Positions 1-5,404 of a stretch of 5,604 nt of DNA are shown in pieces. A program made the position numbers and the translations under genes. The notes beneath the pieces are model-generated. The model was not told the DNA's origin and made no database searches. It saw only the letters and a program-made list of their open reading frames with translations. Position 1 is the first letter of the stretch. Each line of letters begins with the position of its first letter. This DNA comes from Candidatus Latescibacterota bacterium (GTDB lineage: Bacteria; Latescibacterota; UBA2968; GCA-2709665), in the NCBI GenBank assembly GCA_030746455.1, contig JASLMQ010000055.1:1-5604 (forward strand). Reading direction: 5' to 3'.

Positions 1-31
1 CGATCCTTCAGAAGATCGAACGATTATGTAA

Positions 32-1447
32 ATCTATTTCCGGGACGAGACACTAGTCGTTGACGACGACCTGACCATCCGGACCCTCCTCGAGAAGGTC
101 CTGGCCGGTGAGGGCTACACCGTCGCATCGGCAATAAGCGGCGAAGAAGGTGTGGAAGTCGCCGAGCGGGAGAGCCCGGATCTGATTCTCCTCGACGTCG
201 GGCTGCCCGGGATCGACGGCATCGAAGCACTGGGCCGGATCAAGAAGAACGATCCCGATATCGCCGCCATCATGATCACGGCGCAGGGGAGCATCCAGAC
301 CGCGGTCCGCGCCATGAAGGCCGGGGCGCGGAACTACATCACCAAGCCCTTCAACACCGACGAGCTTCGGCTCCTCATCTCCGAAACCCTTGAAACGGTC
401 CGACTCCGTCGCGAGGTCCAGCTCCTCCGCACCGCGCAGATGGAGAAGATCGACTTCGAGCGGATCGTGGCAGAAAGCCAGGCCTTCAGGAAGGTGATCC
501 GGCTGGCCGAGCGGATCGCCCAGAGCGAGACCACCACCGCCCTGATCGAAGGTGAGAGCGGAACCGGGAAAGAGATCATCGCTCAGCTGATCCACTACCG
601 CGGCAACCGGGCCGAAGGCCCCTTCGTGCCCATCAACTGTGGCGCCATGCCCAGGGACCTGGTCGAAAGCGAGCTCTTCGGTTACGAAAAGGGCGCATTC
701 ACCGGTGCGGGCCAGGCCCGTGCCGGTAAGTTCGAATCCGCAGACAGCGGCACCCTCTTCCTGGACGAGGTGGGCGAGCTGAGTCCCGATAACCAGATCA
801 AGCTCCTCCGTGTGGTAGAAGAGCAATCCTTCTACAGGCTGGGAAGCAACAAGAACATCCACGTGGATGTGCGCATCGTGGCCGCCACCAACAAGGATCT
901 GCGCAAGGCGGTGGGCGCGGGCGCGTTCCGAGAGGACCTCTACTACCGCCTGAACGTCGCCTACCTGCACATCCCTCCGCTGCGCGAGCGCCGTGACGAC
1001 ATCATTCCCCTGGTGGTCCGATTCCTTCAGGAGTTCAACGGCGTATTCGGGAAGACCATGTCCGAGATCGACCCCGGTTCGTCGGACTGGATGCTGCGCT
1101 ACGACTGGAAGGGCAACGTCCGCGAGCTTCGGAATACCATCGAGCGCATCGTGCTGCTTGAGGAGGGCGATGTACTGATGCCGGAGTTTCTCGATTCCCT
1201 GCTGCCAGGCGGCGACGAGCCCGCGCAGGAAAAGGGGCAGAAGCGAGGGTTCGTGCTACCTCCCGAAGGTATTGTGCTGGACGAGGTGAACCAGGATTTG
1301 ATCCAGCAAGCCCTCGCGCTGACCGGTGGCAACCAGGTCCGCGCCGCCAAGCTCCTTGGTCTGAGCAGAGGCACGCTCCGCTATCGTCTCGACAAGTACG
1401 GGATCCAGCCGGATGCTCCCGGCACACCGGGTCCCAAACCCACCTGA
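32..1447 (+). CDS. NtrC-class sigma-54-dependent response regulator, start codon unresolved
   Basis: Two-component transcription activator expected to use ATP hydrolysis to open sigma-54 promoters after phosphorylation by a sensor kinase not in the window. Seen: the receiver begins with LVVDDD (53-70), has the phospho-acceptor Asp in [10 protein letters not shown] (codon 194-196), the switch Thr (278-280) and Lys of TKPF (344-346). The AAA+ domain has Walker A GESGTGKE (551-574), the sigma-54 contact loop GAFTGA (692-709), Walker B LFLDE (Asp 764-766) and [11 protein letters not shown] Fis-type HTH ends the protein (about 1300-1400). About 470 codons, normal for the family. Odd: the frame opens after TAA at 29-31, and no ATG, GTG or TTG occurs before LVVDDD. 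The first usable start, GTG at 152, would remove the first strand and acidic pocket, so it is probably wrong. ATG at 26 is in frame but is followed at once by that TAA. Target genes are unknown; the downstream cluster is only a guess. Confidence 0.9.
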   Translation: MYFRDETLVVDDDLTIRTLLEKVLAGEGYTVASAISGEEGVEVAERESPDLILLDVGLPGIDGIEALGRIKKNDPDIAAIMITAQGSIQTAVRAMKAGARNYITKPFNTDELRLLISETLETVRLRREVQLLRTAQMEKIDFERIVAESQAFRKVIRLAERIAQSETTTALIEGESGTGKEIIAQLIHYRGNRAEGPFVPINCGAMPRDLVESELFGYEKGAFTGAGQARAGKFESADSGTLFLDEVGELSPDNQIKLLRVVEEQSFYRLGSNKNIHVDVRIVAATNKDLRKAVGAGAFREDLYYRLNVAYLHIPPLRERRDDIIPLVVRFLQEFNGVFGKTMSEIDPGSSDWMLRYDWKGNVRELRNTIERIVLLEEGDVLMPEFLDSLLPGGDEPAQEKGQKRGFVLPPEGIVLDEVNQDLIQQALALTGGNQVRAAKLLGLSRGTLRYRLDKYGIQPDAPGTPGPKPT

Positions 1448-1608
1448 CCCACAACGTCCGGAACGACTCCTGCCGGATCGGCCGCCCTCTGATTCCCCGC
1501 ACCGCCGCCGCTGAGCACCGCCTGCCTCAACGCCTCGACACTCCCGCGGCTCGATGCCCCCAAGATCAACCTAAGGCGTGAAATTACAAACCTTAAGAGG
1601 GCGTCCAT
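1381..1608 (-). CDS. Possible small protein of 75 residues behind a strong minus-strand promoter
   Basis: Unrecognised and uncertain. The ATG at 1608 lies 18 bases downstream of the predicted transcription start of the minus-strand promoter at 1633-1661, with AGG five bases before the ATG as a weak ribosome binding site. The first 17 residues (MDALLRFVISRLRLILG) are a hydrophobic stretch interrupted by arginines, able to form an amphipathic, possibly membrane-seeking helix. The rest is Gly/Ala/Val/Pro-rich with no domain I know. The last 67 bases run antisense to the end of the NtrC-type gene, inside its HTH codons. Only the promoter argues for it. The frame could be chance and the transcript a non-coding antisense RNA. 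Confidence 0.22.
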   Translation of the reverse strand: MDALLRFVISRLRLILGASSRGSVEALRQAVLSGGGAGNQRAADPAGVVPDVVGQVGLGPGVPGASGWIPYLSRR

Positions 1609-1632
1609 CCGTACCTGGGGCCAAGTCGAGCG

Positions 1633-1661
1633 AATATATTCAAAGACCCCTCGGATGTCAA
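1633..1661 (-). promoter_or_regulatory. Sigma-70-type promoter facing left
   Basis: On the minus strand a perfect -35 box TTGACA (complement of 1656-1661) is followed after exactly 17 bases by TATATT (complement of 1633-1638), five of six matches to TATAAT. Seven bases further is an A (1626), a sensible start point. It sits in the most AT-rich part of a GC-rich region. Transcription would run towards and antisense to the 3' end of the NtrC-type gene. The sequence match is clear; activity is inferred. Confidence 0.55.
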
Positions 1662-1680
1662 GACGGATTTGGGAGACCGC

Positions 1681-1696
1681 CGCTTCACGTGGGACG
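1681..1696. promoter_or_regulatory. parS-like element (weak candidate)
   Basis: CGCTTCACGTGGGACG matches the chromosomal parS consensus TGTTTCACGTGAAACA at 11 of 16 positions, including the whole central TTCACGTG. The right half is poor, and CACGTG alone is expected about once in a stretch of this size. It is listed because a ParB-like gene lies 3 kb downstream. A binding function is a guess. Confidence 0.15.
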
Positions 1697-2071
1697 GTGG
1701 CCCCGGTGGGATCGCGGTTCTGGAGCCCCGATGCCTTGCCAGCAGCTCGGGTACCGCGAGAGATCAGCCGGTGGAAACACCCGTGGCCGGGCCAAGCGTA
1801 AGCGCTGCGGCTTGGGGCGCTCGTGCAGGCGCGTCACCGGGACCCGCTTCAGCGGACGAGGGCCCTCGCATAACTGCCTGTAGCCAATCCCCAACCAACA
1901 ACGGTCCGATGGGGCCGACTGCATACAGAAGCCGTGCGGCTGTCGCCGGTGGTCCTGCCGAACCGGACGCGCCATCCCCGGGTTTCGAGCCACGCCCCGA
2001 GCCATGGTGGCCGCGTCGATCGATCGTGTGGACAACGGCGAAGAGGACGGGAACGCACCAGAACGAACCTG

Positions 2072-2078
2072 AAGGGGG
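2072..2078 (+). promoter_or_regulatory. Strong Shine-Dalgarno site selecting a TTG start
   Basis: AAGGGGG lies eight bases before TTG at 2087. It is a better-placed purine tract than that of any other gene in the window. It is the main reason to accept translation beginning at 2087. Confidence 0.5.
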
Positions 2079-2086
2079 ATAAGATC

Positions 2087-2230
2087 TTGAACTCAGGGCA
2101 AACGGCCAACACAGGCGGACGCGAGCGGGGCAGGCCTTTGGTTCCATCTTCCCCTTCGGTGATCAGGCCGGGGACGGAAGCTGCCGACCGCAGACTGGAT
2201 ACCCTCGCTGAATACATGACTCCGGAATGA
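2087..2230 (+). CDS. Small ORF of 47 residues leading the actin cluster
   Basis: Unrecognised small protein. TTG start with a strong, well-spaced Shine-Dalgarno. The product is polar and Gly/Arg/Pro-rich in its first 30 residues and ends in a short helix-like tail (DRRLDTLAEYMTPE). No membrane segment or signal peptide. Its stop TGA (2228-2230) overlaps an ATG (2227) that opens an 18-codon frame, whose stop TGA (2281-2283) in turn overlaps the TTG start of the TPR gene. It could therefore act as a leader whose translation carries ribosomes to the TPR gene. Alternatives are a chance frame, or an N-terminal piece of the TPR protein separated by a frame error. Composition alone does not decide. 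Confidence 0.35.
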   Translation: MNSGQTANTGGRERGRPLVPSSPSVIRPGTEAADRRLDTLAEYMTPE

Positions 2231-2279
2231 CACACCCGAAGCGGCAGAAACGCGGTCGCGGCCATCCGTCGGGGAGCGC

Positions 2280-2975
2280 TTGACCCACGAGTGGGAGATC
2301 GAGGAGTCGGCAACTGGCGAGCCACTCGCCGAAGAGGACATCCTGAAGCGACTGGAGCGAATCGAGACCCGCCTGGACGCGTTCGAGACCACCTGCTACA
2401 CATTCCTGCTGTATGCCAAGCAACTCACCGATCGAACGGCCTCCTTCTTCGAAGACATCTTCGGTCTGAGCAGCGAAGACCTCGCGCAGATCCACGACCG
2501 CCTGGGGGTCAACTACAACAACCGAGGCGACTACGCGGGGGCCATCGGGGCCTTCAGGAAGCTGGTGGATCTCCGCCGGACACCGGAGGCCTGCTACAAG
2601 CTCGGTGTCGCCTACGACAACAACGGGGACTTCCAGGAGGCGATCGAGAGCTACCGGGGGTCCATTGAGCTGGATGCCAAGTTCCTGAAGGCCTATTACA
2701 AGCTCGCCGAGGTCTACGGCAGGACGGAGAACTTCGGCGAAGCCGTCAGATGCCTGAAGGAAGCGGTCGAGATCGAGCCCGAGAACGCCGAGACACACTA
2801 CCGGCTGGGAGGTATCCACAGCGCGCGGGGCAGCCACGACGAAGCCGTCACGGCCTTCAACGAAGTCTTGAAGCTGGATCCCGATCACCCTGGCATCTAT
2901 CAGAGCCTCGGGCTGGCCTACGAGCAGAAGGGCGAGCACAACAGGGCGATCGAGTTCTTCAAGAGATCGATATGA
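2280..2975 (+). CDS. Five-repeat TPR protein, MamA-like in architecture
   Basis: Likely cytoplasmic protein-protein interaction scaffold of 231 residues; no signal peptide or membrane segment. Residues 1-35 are acidic and helical (EEDILKRLERIETRLDAFE), possibly a short coiled coil. A lead-in helix region follows at 36-65 (FLLYAKQL, FFEDIFGL). Five TPRs follow at about 66-98, 102-133, 134-167, 168-201 and 202-231, with clear signatures such as LGVAYDNNGDFQEAIESY and LGLAYEQKGEHNRAIEFF. The chain ends right after the last repeat without a capping helix. Length, repeat number and the helical lead-in resemble the magnetosome protein MamA (about 217 residues). This is from memory, and TPRs look alike, so orthology is unproven; the MamK-type neighbour is what makes it plausible. 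Start: TTG at 2280 with GGGGAG only three bases upstream; no ATG or GTG in frame between the previous in-frame stop (2217-2219) and the repeats. Its stop overlaps the next ATG (ATGA). Confidence 0.85.
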   Translation: MTHEWEIEESATGEPLAEEDILKRLERIETRLDAFETTCYTFLLYAKQLTDRTASFFEDIFGLSSEDLAQIHDRLGVNYNNRGDYAGAIGAFRKLVDLRRTPEACYKLGVAYDNNGDFQEAIESYRGSIELDAKFLKAYYKLAEVYGRTENFGEAVRCLKEAVEIEPENAETHYRLGGIHSARGSHDEAVTAFNEVLKLDPDHPGIYQSLGLAYEQKGEHNRAIEFFKRSI

Positions 2976-3475
2976 GCATCCGCTCACTCACAGAGAGTCT
3001 CAAAGACGAGGCAAGGGAGGCCCGCAGGCGAGAGGCCGTCGCCCGACTGGCAGCCGGTTCCGATGGAAACGGTACGTCCCCTCCGGAGGCGATGCGGGGG
3101 GACCCGGCGCACATAAGCAGCGGCGTCGTTTCCATGAGCCGCGCTCCCTCTGAGGGCCGGGAGCCCTCCGATGGCGTCCTGGATGAAGTGGTCGCCACCA
3201 CGCGCGCCCCTTTTAGCGTGGGCTTCAGGCCCAGACAGCCGGGGGGACGGTGGAATCCACCAGGAGGCATCGCCGCCCGGTTCAGTCTACGAGCCGCAAC
3301 CGATCACGACATAGGAAAACCGGCCGACCTGGTCGATGCCGAGGCATCGCGTGAGCCGGCTACCGAGACAGGTGCAGATGCTTCCTCGGAGGGGCGAAGG
3401 GGTGAATCACCCCCGGCAGGGGACACCACGCCCATCACAATCGAGTTGGAATCACACCAGGAGTCTGCGGACTGA
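2972..3475 (+). CDS. Hypothetical disordered protein between TPR and actin-like genes
   Basis: Not recognised. 167 residues, starting at ATG 2972, which overlaps the TPR stop by ATGA, so the two are probably translationally coupled. Residues 1-28 form a highly charged helix (SLKDEAREARRREAVARLAA). The remainder is rich in Ser, Gly, Pro, Glu and Ala and predicted disordered by eye. A central stretch (about 77-109) stands out as basic and aromatic, with PFSVGFRPRQPGGRW and ARFSLRA, and could be a short binding motif. The tail is acidic (ITIELESHQESAD). No signal peptide or membrane helix. Position between a TPR scaffold and an actin-like protein fits a linker or adaptor. MamJ, a disordered acidic protein, lies beside mamK and tethers magnetosomes to the filament, but no sequence similarity to MamJ is claimed. 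Confidence 0.7.
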   Translation: MSIRSLTESLKDEAREARRREAVARLAAGSDGNGTSPPEAMRGDPAHISSGVVSMSRAPSEGREPSDGVLDEVVATTRAPFSVGFRPRQPGGRWNPPGGIAARFSLRAATDHDIGKPADLVDAEASREPATETGADASSEGRRGESPPAGDTTPITIELESHQESAD

Positions 3476-3513
3476 CCCGTAGCAGACCCAAACCACGGAG
3501 GGAAAACCAAACC

Positions 3514-3855
3514 ATGGCGGAGGAGACCGGACAGGGCACGCCGAACCAGCGCCCTCCCGAAACGGCTGGTGCCTCCCCCGGACAGGCTGTGGCGCCTCCT
3601 GCGGGCCAGGAAACCGGACCAAAGGACGTTCTCTACCTCGGGGTCGACCTGGGAACGGCGAACAGCTCCGTGGCCACCAGCACCGACATAACCCGCACCG
3701 TGCCCAGCGTGGTGGGGTGGCCCAAGGATCTGGTTGCATACAAATTCCTACAGAAGCCCATTGTGTTCGGAGAGGAATGCGTCCGCAATCGACATGAGCC
3801 TCGACCTCTACTACCCGCTCGAGAAGGGCGTGTTCAAATACCGTCCCGATCCTGA
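3514..3855 (+). CDS. MamK-type actin-like ATPase, N-terminal part (frame broken)
   Basis: First piece of a filament-forming actin-family ATPase. ATG at 3514 with GGAGG at 3497-3501, twelve bases upstream and 38 bases after the previous stop. Residues 1-37 are a Pro/Ala/Gln/Gly-rich extension that MamK of Magnetospirillum lacks. Residues 38-93 are MamK-like: phosphate-1 loop YLGVDLGTANSSVA (41-54), SVVGWPKDLVAYKFL and KPIVFGEECVRNR. MamK proteins share the VVG-[WY]-PKD segment, which separates them from MreB, ParM and DnaK. After Arg93 (codon 3790-3792) this frame yields 20 unrelated residues and stops at 3853-3855, while the family sequence continues one base out of phase at 3794. Removing one base gives a continuous 381-residue protein, close to MamK's 347 plus the extension. 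Confidence 0.8.
   Translation: MAEETGQGTPNQRPPETAGASPGQAVAPPAGQETGPKDVLYLGVDLGTANSSVATSTDITRTVPSVVGWPKDLVAYKFLQKPIVFGEECVRNRHEPRPLLPAREGRVQIPSRS
3784..3796 (+). other. One-base frame change inside the actin-like gene
   Basis: Homology runs NR (frame of 3514) then MSLDLYYPLEKG (frame of 3794), matching the MamK pattern in which an Arg two or three residues after the conserved Gly-[DE]-[ED] region is followed by L-D-x-x-x-P-L. The two blocks abut with one base too many, at about 3790-3793 (cga-c-atg). No homopolymer run, no stop codon at the shift point and no obvious stimulatory structure is visible, so programmed shifting is not favoured. A sequencing or assembly error or a real mutation fits better. 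Confidence 0.75.
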
Positions 3856-4660
3856 GGCGCGAGCGGAAGCAGGAGGGGACGACAACCGGGAAGCCGCGGC
3901 GGTGGAAGAGTTGGTGAAGCACGTGATCGGGCTCGCCGACACCCGACCTGGCCAGCCGGTCCGCGCCGTCGTCGGATCGCCGGCAATGGCCAGCATTAGC
4001 GACAAGCAGGCCATCATCGACGTGCTGAGGGATCTGGCGGACGCCGTCATGGTCGTCTCGGAGCCCTTCCTGGTCGCCTACGGGCTGGGGCTTTACAGCA
4101 ATGCCCTCGTGGTCGATATCGGCGCCGGGACGCTCGACCTGTGCCGGATGCACGGGACCATCCCCGACGAGGTGGATCAGCGCACCCTCTACGAAGCAGG
4201 CAACTACATCGACGAGAGGTTCCACGACCTGCTGCAGGACAAGGTCAAGGATTCGCCCATCTCGCGGTACCTGGCGCGCACCATCAAGGAACGCTACGCC
4301 TTTGTCTCTCCCATCACGGAGGGGATCAGCGTCGAGTTCCAGGTTGAAGGCAAGCCGGTGCTCAACAACATCGCCGAGGAGCTCAAGGAGGGCTGCGAGG
4401 GTATCCTGCCCAATATGCTCTCTGCCATCCGCGAGCTGATCACCAGCTTCGAACCCGAGTTTCAGGATGATCTGCGCAACAGTATCGTGCTGGCAGGGGG
4501 AGGAAGCCAGATCAGGGGTCTGCCGGAGGTCATCGAAACGGACCTTACCGAATTCGGGCCCTCGCGCGTAACGGTTGTGGATGATCCGATCTATGCGGGT
4601 GCCTTGGGTGCCCTCAAGCTGGCGCAGGATATGCCCGAAGACGAGTGGGAGAGCGTCTGA
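3794..4660 (+). CDS. MamK-type actin-like ATPase, main part (frame broken)
   Basis: Carries most of the actin fold. Numbering the joined protein, it holds SEPFLVAYGL with Glu183, phosphate-2 VVDIGAGTLDL with Asp201, EAGNYIDERFHDLL, IKERYAFV and the adenosine motif IVLAGGGSQIRGL (323-335). Glu183 and Asp201 are 18 residues apart, the same spacing as the Glu143/Asp161 pair needed for ATP turnover and filament dynamics in Magnetospirillum MamK, so the active site looks intact. The C-terminus (LAQDMPEDEWESV) also resembles MamK. Expected role: cytoplasmic dynamic filament that positions a cargo. ATG 3794 is where family similarity resumes, but it lacks a proper ribosome site (AGAGGA is 17 bases away), so independent translation is doubtful. 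TTG at 3734 is another start in this frame, but the residues it adds match nothing. The protein could be an orthologue of MamK or one of the MamK-like proteins of non-magnetotactic bacteria. Confidence 0.88.
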   Translation: MSLDLYYPLEKGVFKYRPDPEARAEAGGDDNREAAAVEELVKHVIGLADTRPGQPVRAVVGSPAMASISDKQAIIDVLRDLADAVMVVSEPFLVAYGLGLYSNALVVDIGAGTLDLCRMHGTIPDEVDQRTLYEAGNYIDERFHDLLQDKVKDSPISRYLARTIKERYAFVSPITEGISVEFQVEGKPVLNNIAEELKEGCEGILPNMLSAIRELITSFEPEFQDDLRNSIVLAGGGSQIRGLPEVIETDLTEFGPSRVTVVDDPIYAGALGALKLAQDMPEDEWESV

Positions 4661-4708
4661 GAGATCCGACCCACCACCGGTTGCCACGACCCGTCTAGAT
4701 ACCCATAC

Positions 4709-4764
4709 CACCTTTTCGCCTGCAGGTAGCCTCAAGGACTTCATGCAGGCGTTTACCTTTGGTG
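4709..4764 (+). promoter_or_regulatory. Hairpin between actin-like and ParB-like genes
   Basis: A perfect 8-bp inverted repeat CGCCTGCA (4717-4724) / TGCAGGCG (4744-4751) with a 19-base loop, inside which CCTCAAGG can fold again. Outside it CACC (4709-4712) can pair with GGTG (4761-4764), the only ribosome-site-like bases before the ATG at 4769. A T-rich tail (TTTACCTTT) follows the inner stem. It could be a partial terminator or attenuator, or could lower ParB-like translation relative to the actin-like gene. The pairing is visible; the function is inferred. Confidence 0.3.
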
Positions 4765-4768
4765 TGAC

Positions 4769-5383
4769 ATGCCCGACGAACTCATCGATGTGCCCGTGGA
4801 CCAGATCGACGAGCGCAGGCTACCCTTGAGACAGCGCGTCGCATCGGAACGGTTGGTCGATCTGATGCGATCGATCCAGCGATACGGCCTGATCGAGCCC
4901 GTCGTCGTCACCCCATTCGAGAGCGGCTACCGGCTCGTCGTGGGGCGCCGCAGACTCGAAGCCTGTCGCCGGCTGGGGATGCAGACCATCCCGGCTATCG
5001 TCCGACGCATGTCAGAGGATCGCGCCAGGGAGCTCTCCTACCAATCCAATCTCCAGGTCGAGCCGCTCAATCTGGCCGATGAGGTGGACTTCCTGCGCCG
5101 AATGGAGGTTTTCCATCTGCCAGACGAGGAGGTCGGCAAGCGCCTGGGAATGTCCCCGGAAGAGATCGCGGTCGCCCGGCGCTTCGGACGACTTCCGGCC
5201 CCCATCCGAGAAGCCGTTCGCACGGGCGAGATCGACGAGCGCAGGGCGCTGGTCATCAGCCGAATCACGGGGGAGGCGGACCAGACCCGGGTCTTCCGCC
5301 ATATCCGAGAGAACGATCCGCCCGTCGACGTCCTCGAAGACCTCGTGGATCGGGTGCGCACGGGAGAGGCCCCCCAGATCTAG
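4769..5383 (+). CDS. Short ParB/Spo0J-like protein
   Basis: Probable DNA-binding, possibly CTP-binding, adaptor of the ParB superfamily, 204 residues. Residues 5-80 form the ParB N-terminal domain: DVPVDQI, ERLVDLMRSIQRYGLIEPVVV, and GYRLVVGRRRLEACRRLGMQ, where GRRRLEA (59-65) stands for the canonical GERRxRA box. NLQVEPLN (94-101) corresponds to the ENLQR-E-DLN motif but lacks its first Glu and the Arg. A helix-turn-helix follows (about 116-140, DEEVGKRLGMSPEEIAVARRF), then the helical domain (RTGEIDERRALVI). Classical ParB is near 280-300 residues; the C-terminal dimerisation domain is missing, and so is the basic N-terminal peptide that stimulates ParA. Start at ATG 4769 (TAG in frame at 4727-4729; weak GGTG site). 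It lies 108 bases after the actin-like gene on the same strand. It could serve as a segregation adaptor, a Noc-like spreader or a plain regulator. Confidence 0.88.
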   Translation: MPDELIDVPVDQIDERRLPLRQRVASERLVDLMRSIQRYGLIEPVVVTPFESGYRLVVGRRRLEACRRLGMQTIPAIVRRMSEDRARELSYQSNLQVEPLNLADEVDFLRRMEVFHLPDEEVGKRLGMSPEEIAVARRFGRLPAPIREAVRTGEIDERRALVISRITGEADQTRVFRHIRENDPPVDVLEDLVDRVRTGEAPQI

Positions 5384-5404
5384 CGGGGATCAGAAATCGC
5401 TGGC

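Larger units (their letters stand above)
1448..2086. other. Long intergenic region with no convincing + strand gene
   Basis: About 640 bases between the regulator and the first small ORF of the actin cluster. Open frames exist on both strands, but their products are Arg/Pro/Gly-rich or erratic in composition and match no family I recognise; none has a good ribosome binding site. Seen within: a left-facing promoter (1633-1661), a parS-like element (1681-1696), a 12-bp perfect palindrome CGAGGGCCCTCG (1857-1868), a short hairpin AGCCG-TG-CGGCT (1930-1941) and a 10-bp palindrome CGATCGATCG (2017-2026). It probably carries the control region of the cluster, but I could not identify a convincing sigma-70 or sigma-54 promoter facing right. 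Confidence 0.5.

Noticed and set aside
3..56. Tail of an upstream gene in the frame ending with TAG at 54-56
   Set aside because: Only 17 codons are visible, with no recognisable motif; it cannot be told from non-coding sequence without the left flank.
53..970. A 305-codon open frame on the minus strand opposite the NtrC-type gene
   Set aside because: The + strand encodes an unmistakable receiver and AAA+ domain here; the opposite frame is the usual GC-rich mirror and matches no family.
1456..1477. Hairpin TCCGG-N11-CCGGA just after the NtrC-type stop as a terminator
   Set aside because: Only five base pairs, a large loop and no T-tract.
1669..2147. Several 100-180 codon frames on both strands of the intergenic region
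   Set aside because: Products are Arg/Pro/Gly-rich without domains, they overlap each other on both strands, and none has a good ribosome binding site.
1448..2280. A sigma-54 promoter (GG-N10-GC type) for autoregulation or control of the cluster by the NtrC-type protein
   Set aside because: Candidates examined had spacings of eight or nine bases between GG and GC, and none kept the TGGC/TTGC context.
3784..3800. Programmed +1 frameshift in the actin-like gene
   Set aside because: No stop codon, slippery run or upstream Shine-Dalgarno-like stimulator at the shift point; the zero frame goes on for 20 codons before stopping. An error or mutation is simpler.
3514..4660. Calling the actin-like gene MreB, ParM or DnaK
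   Set aside because: VVGWPKD, SEPFLVAYGL, EAGNYIDER and AGGGSQIRGL follow the MamK pattern; the protein is far too short for DnaK.
4681..4709. Sigma-70 promoter TTGCCA-N17-CATACC ahead of the ParB-like gene
   Set aside because: The -35 is decent but the -10 matches at only three of six positions; such pairs are common by chance.
3452..4744. A 430-codon open frame on the minus strand across the actin-like gene
   Set aside because: The + strand has clear actin motifs in both halves; the minus frame has mirror-type composition and no recognisable domain.
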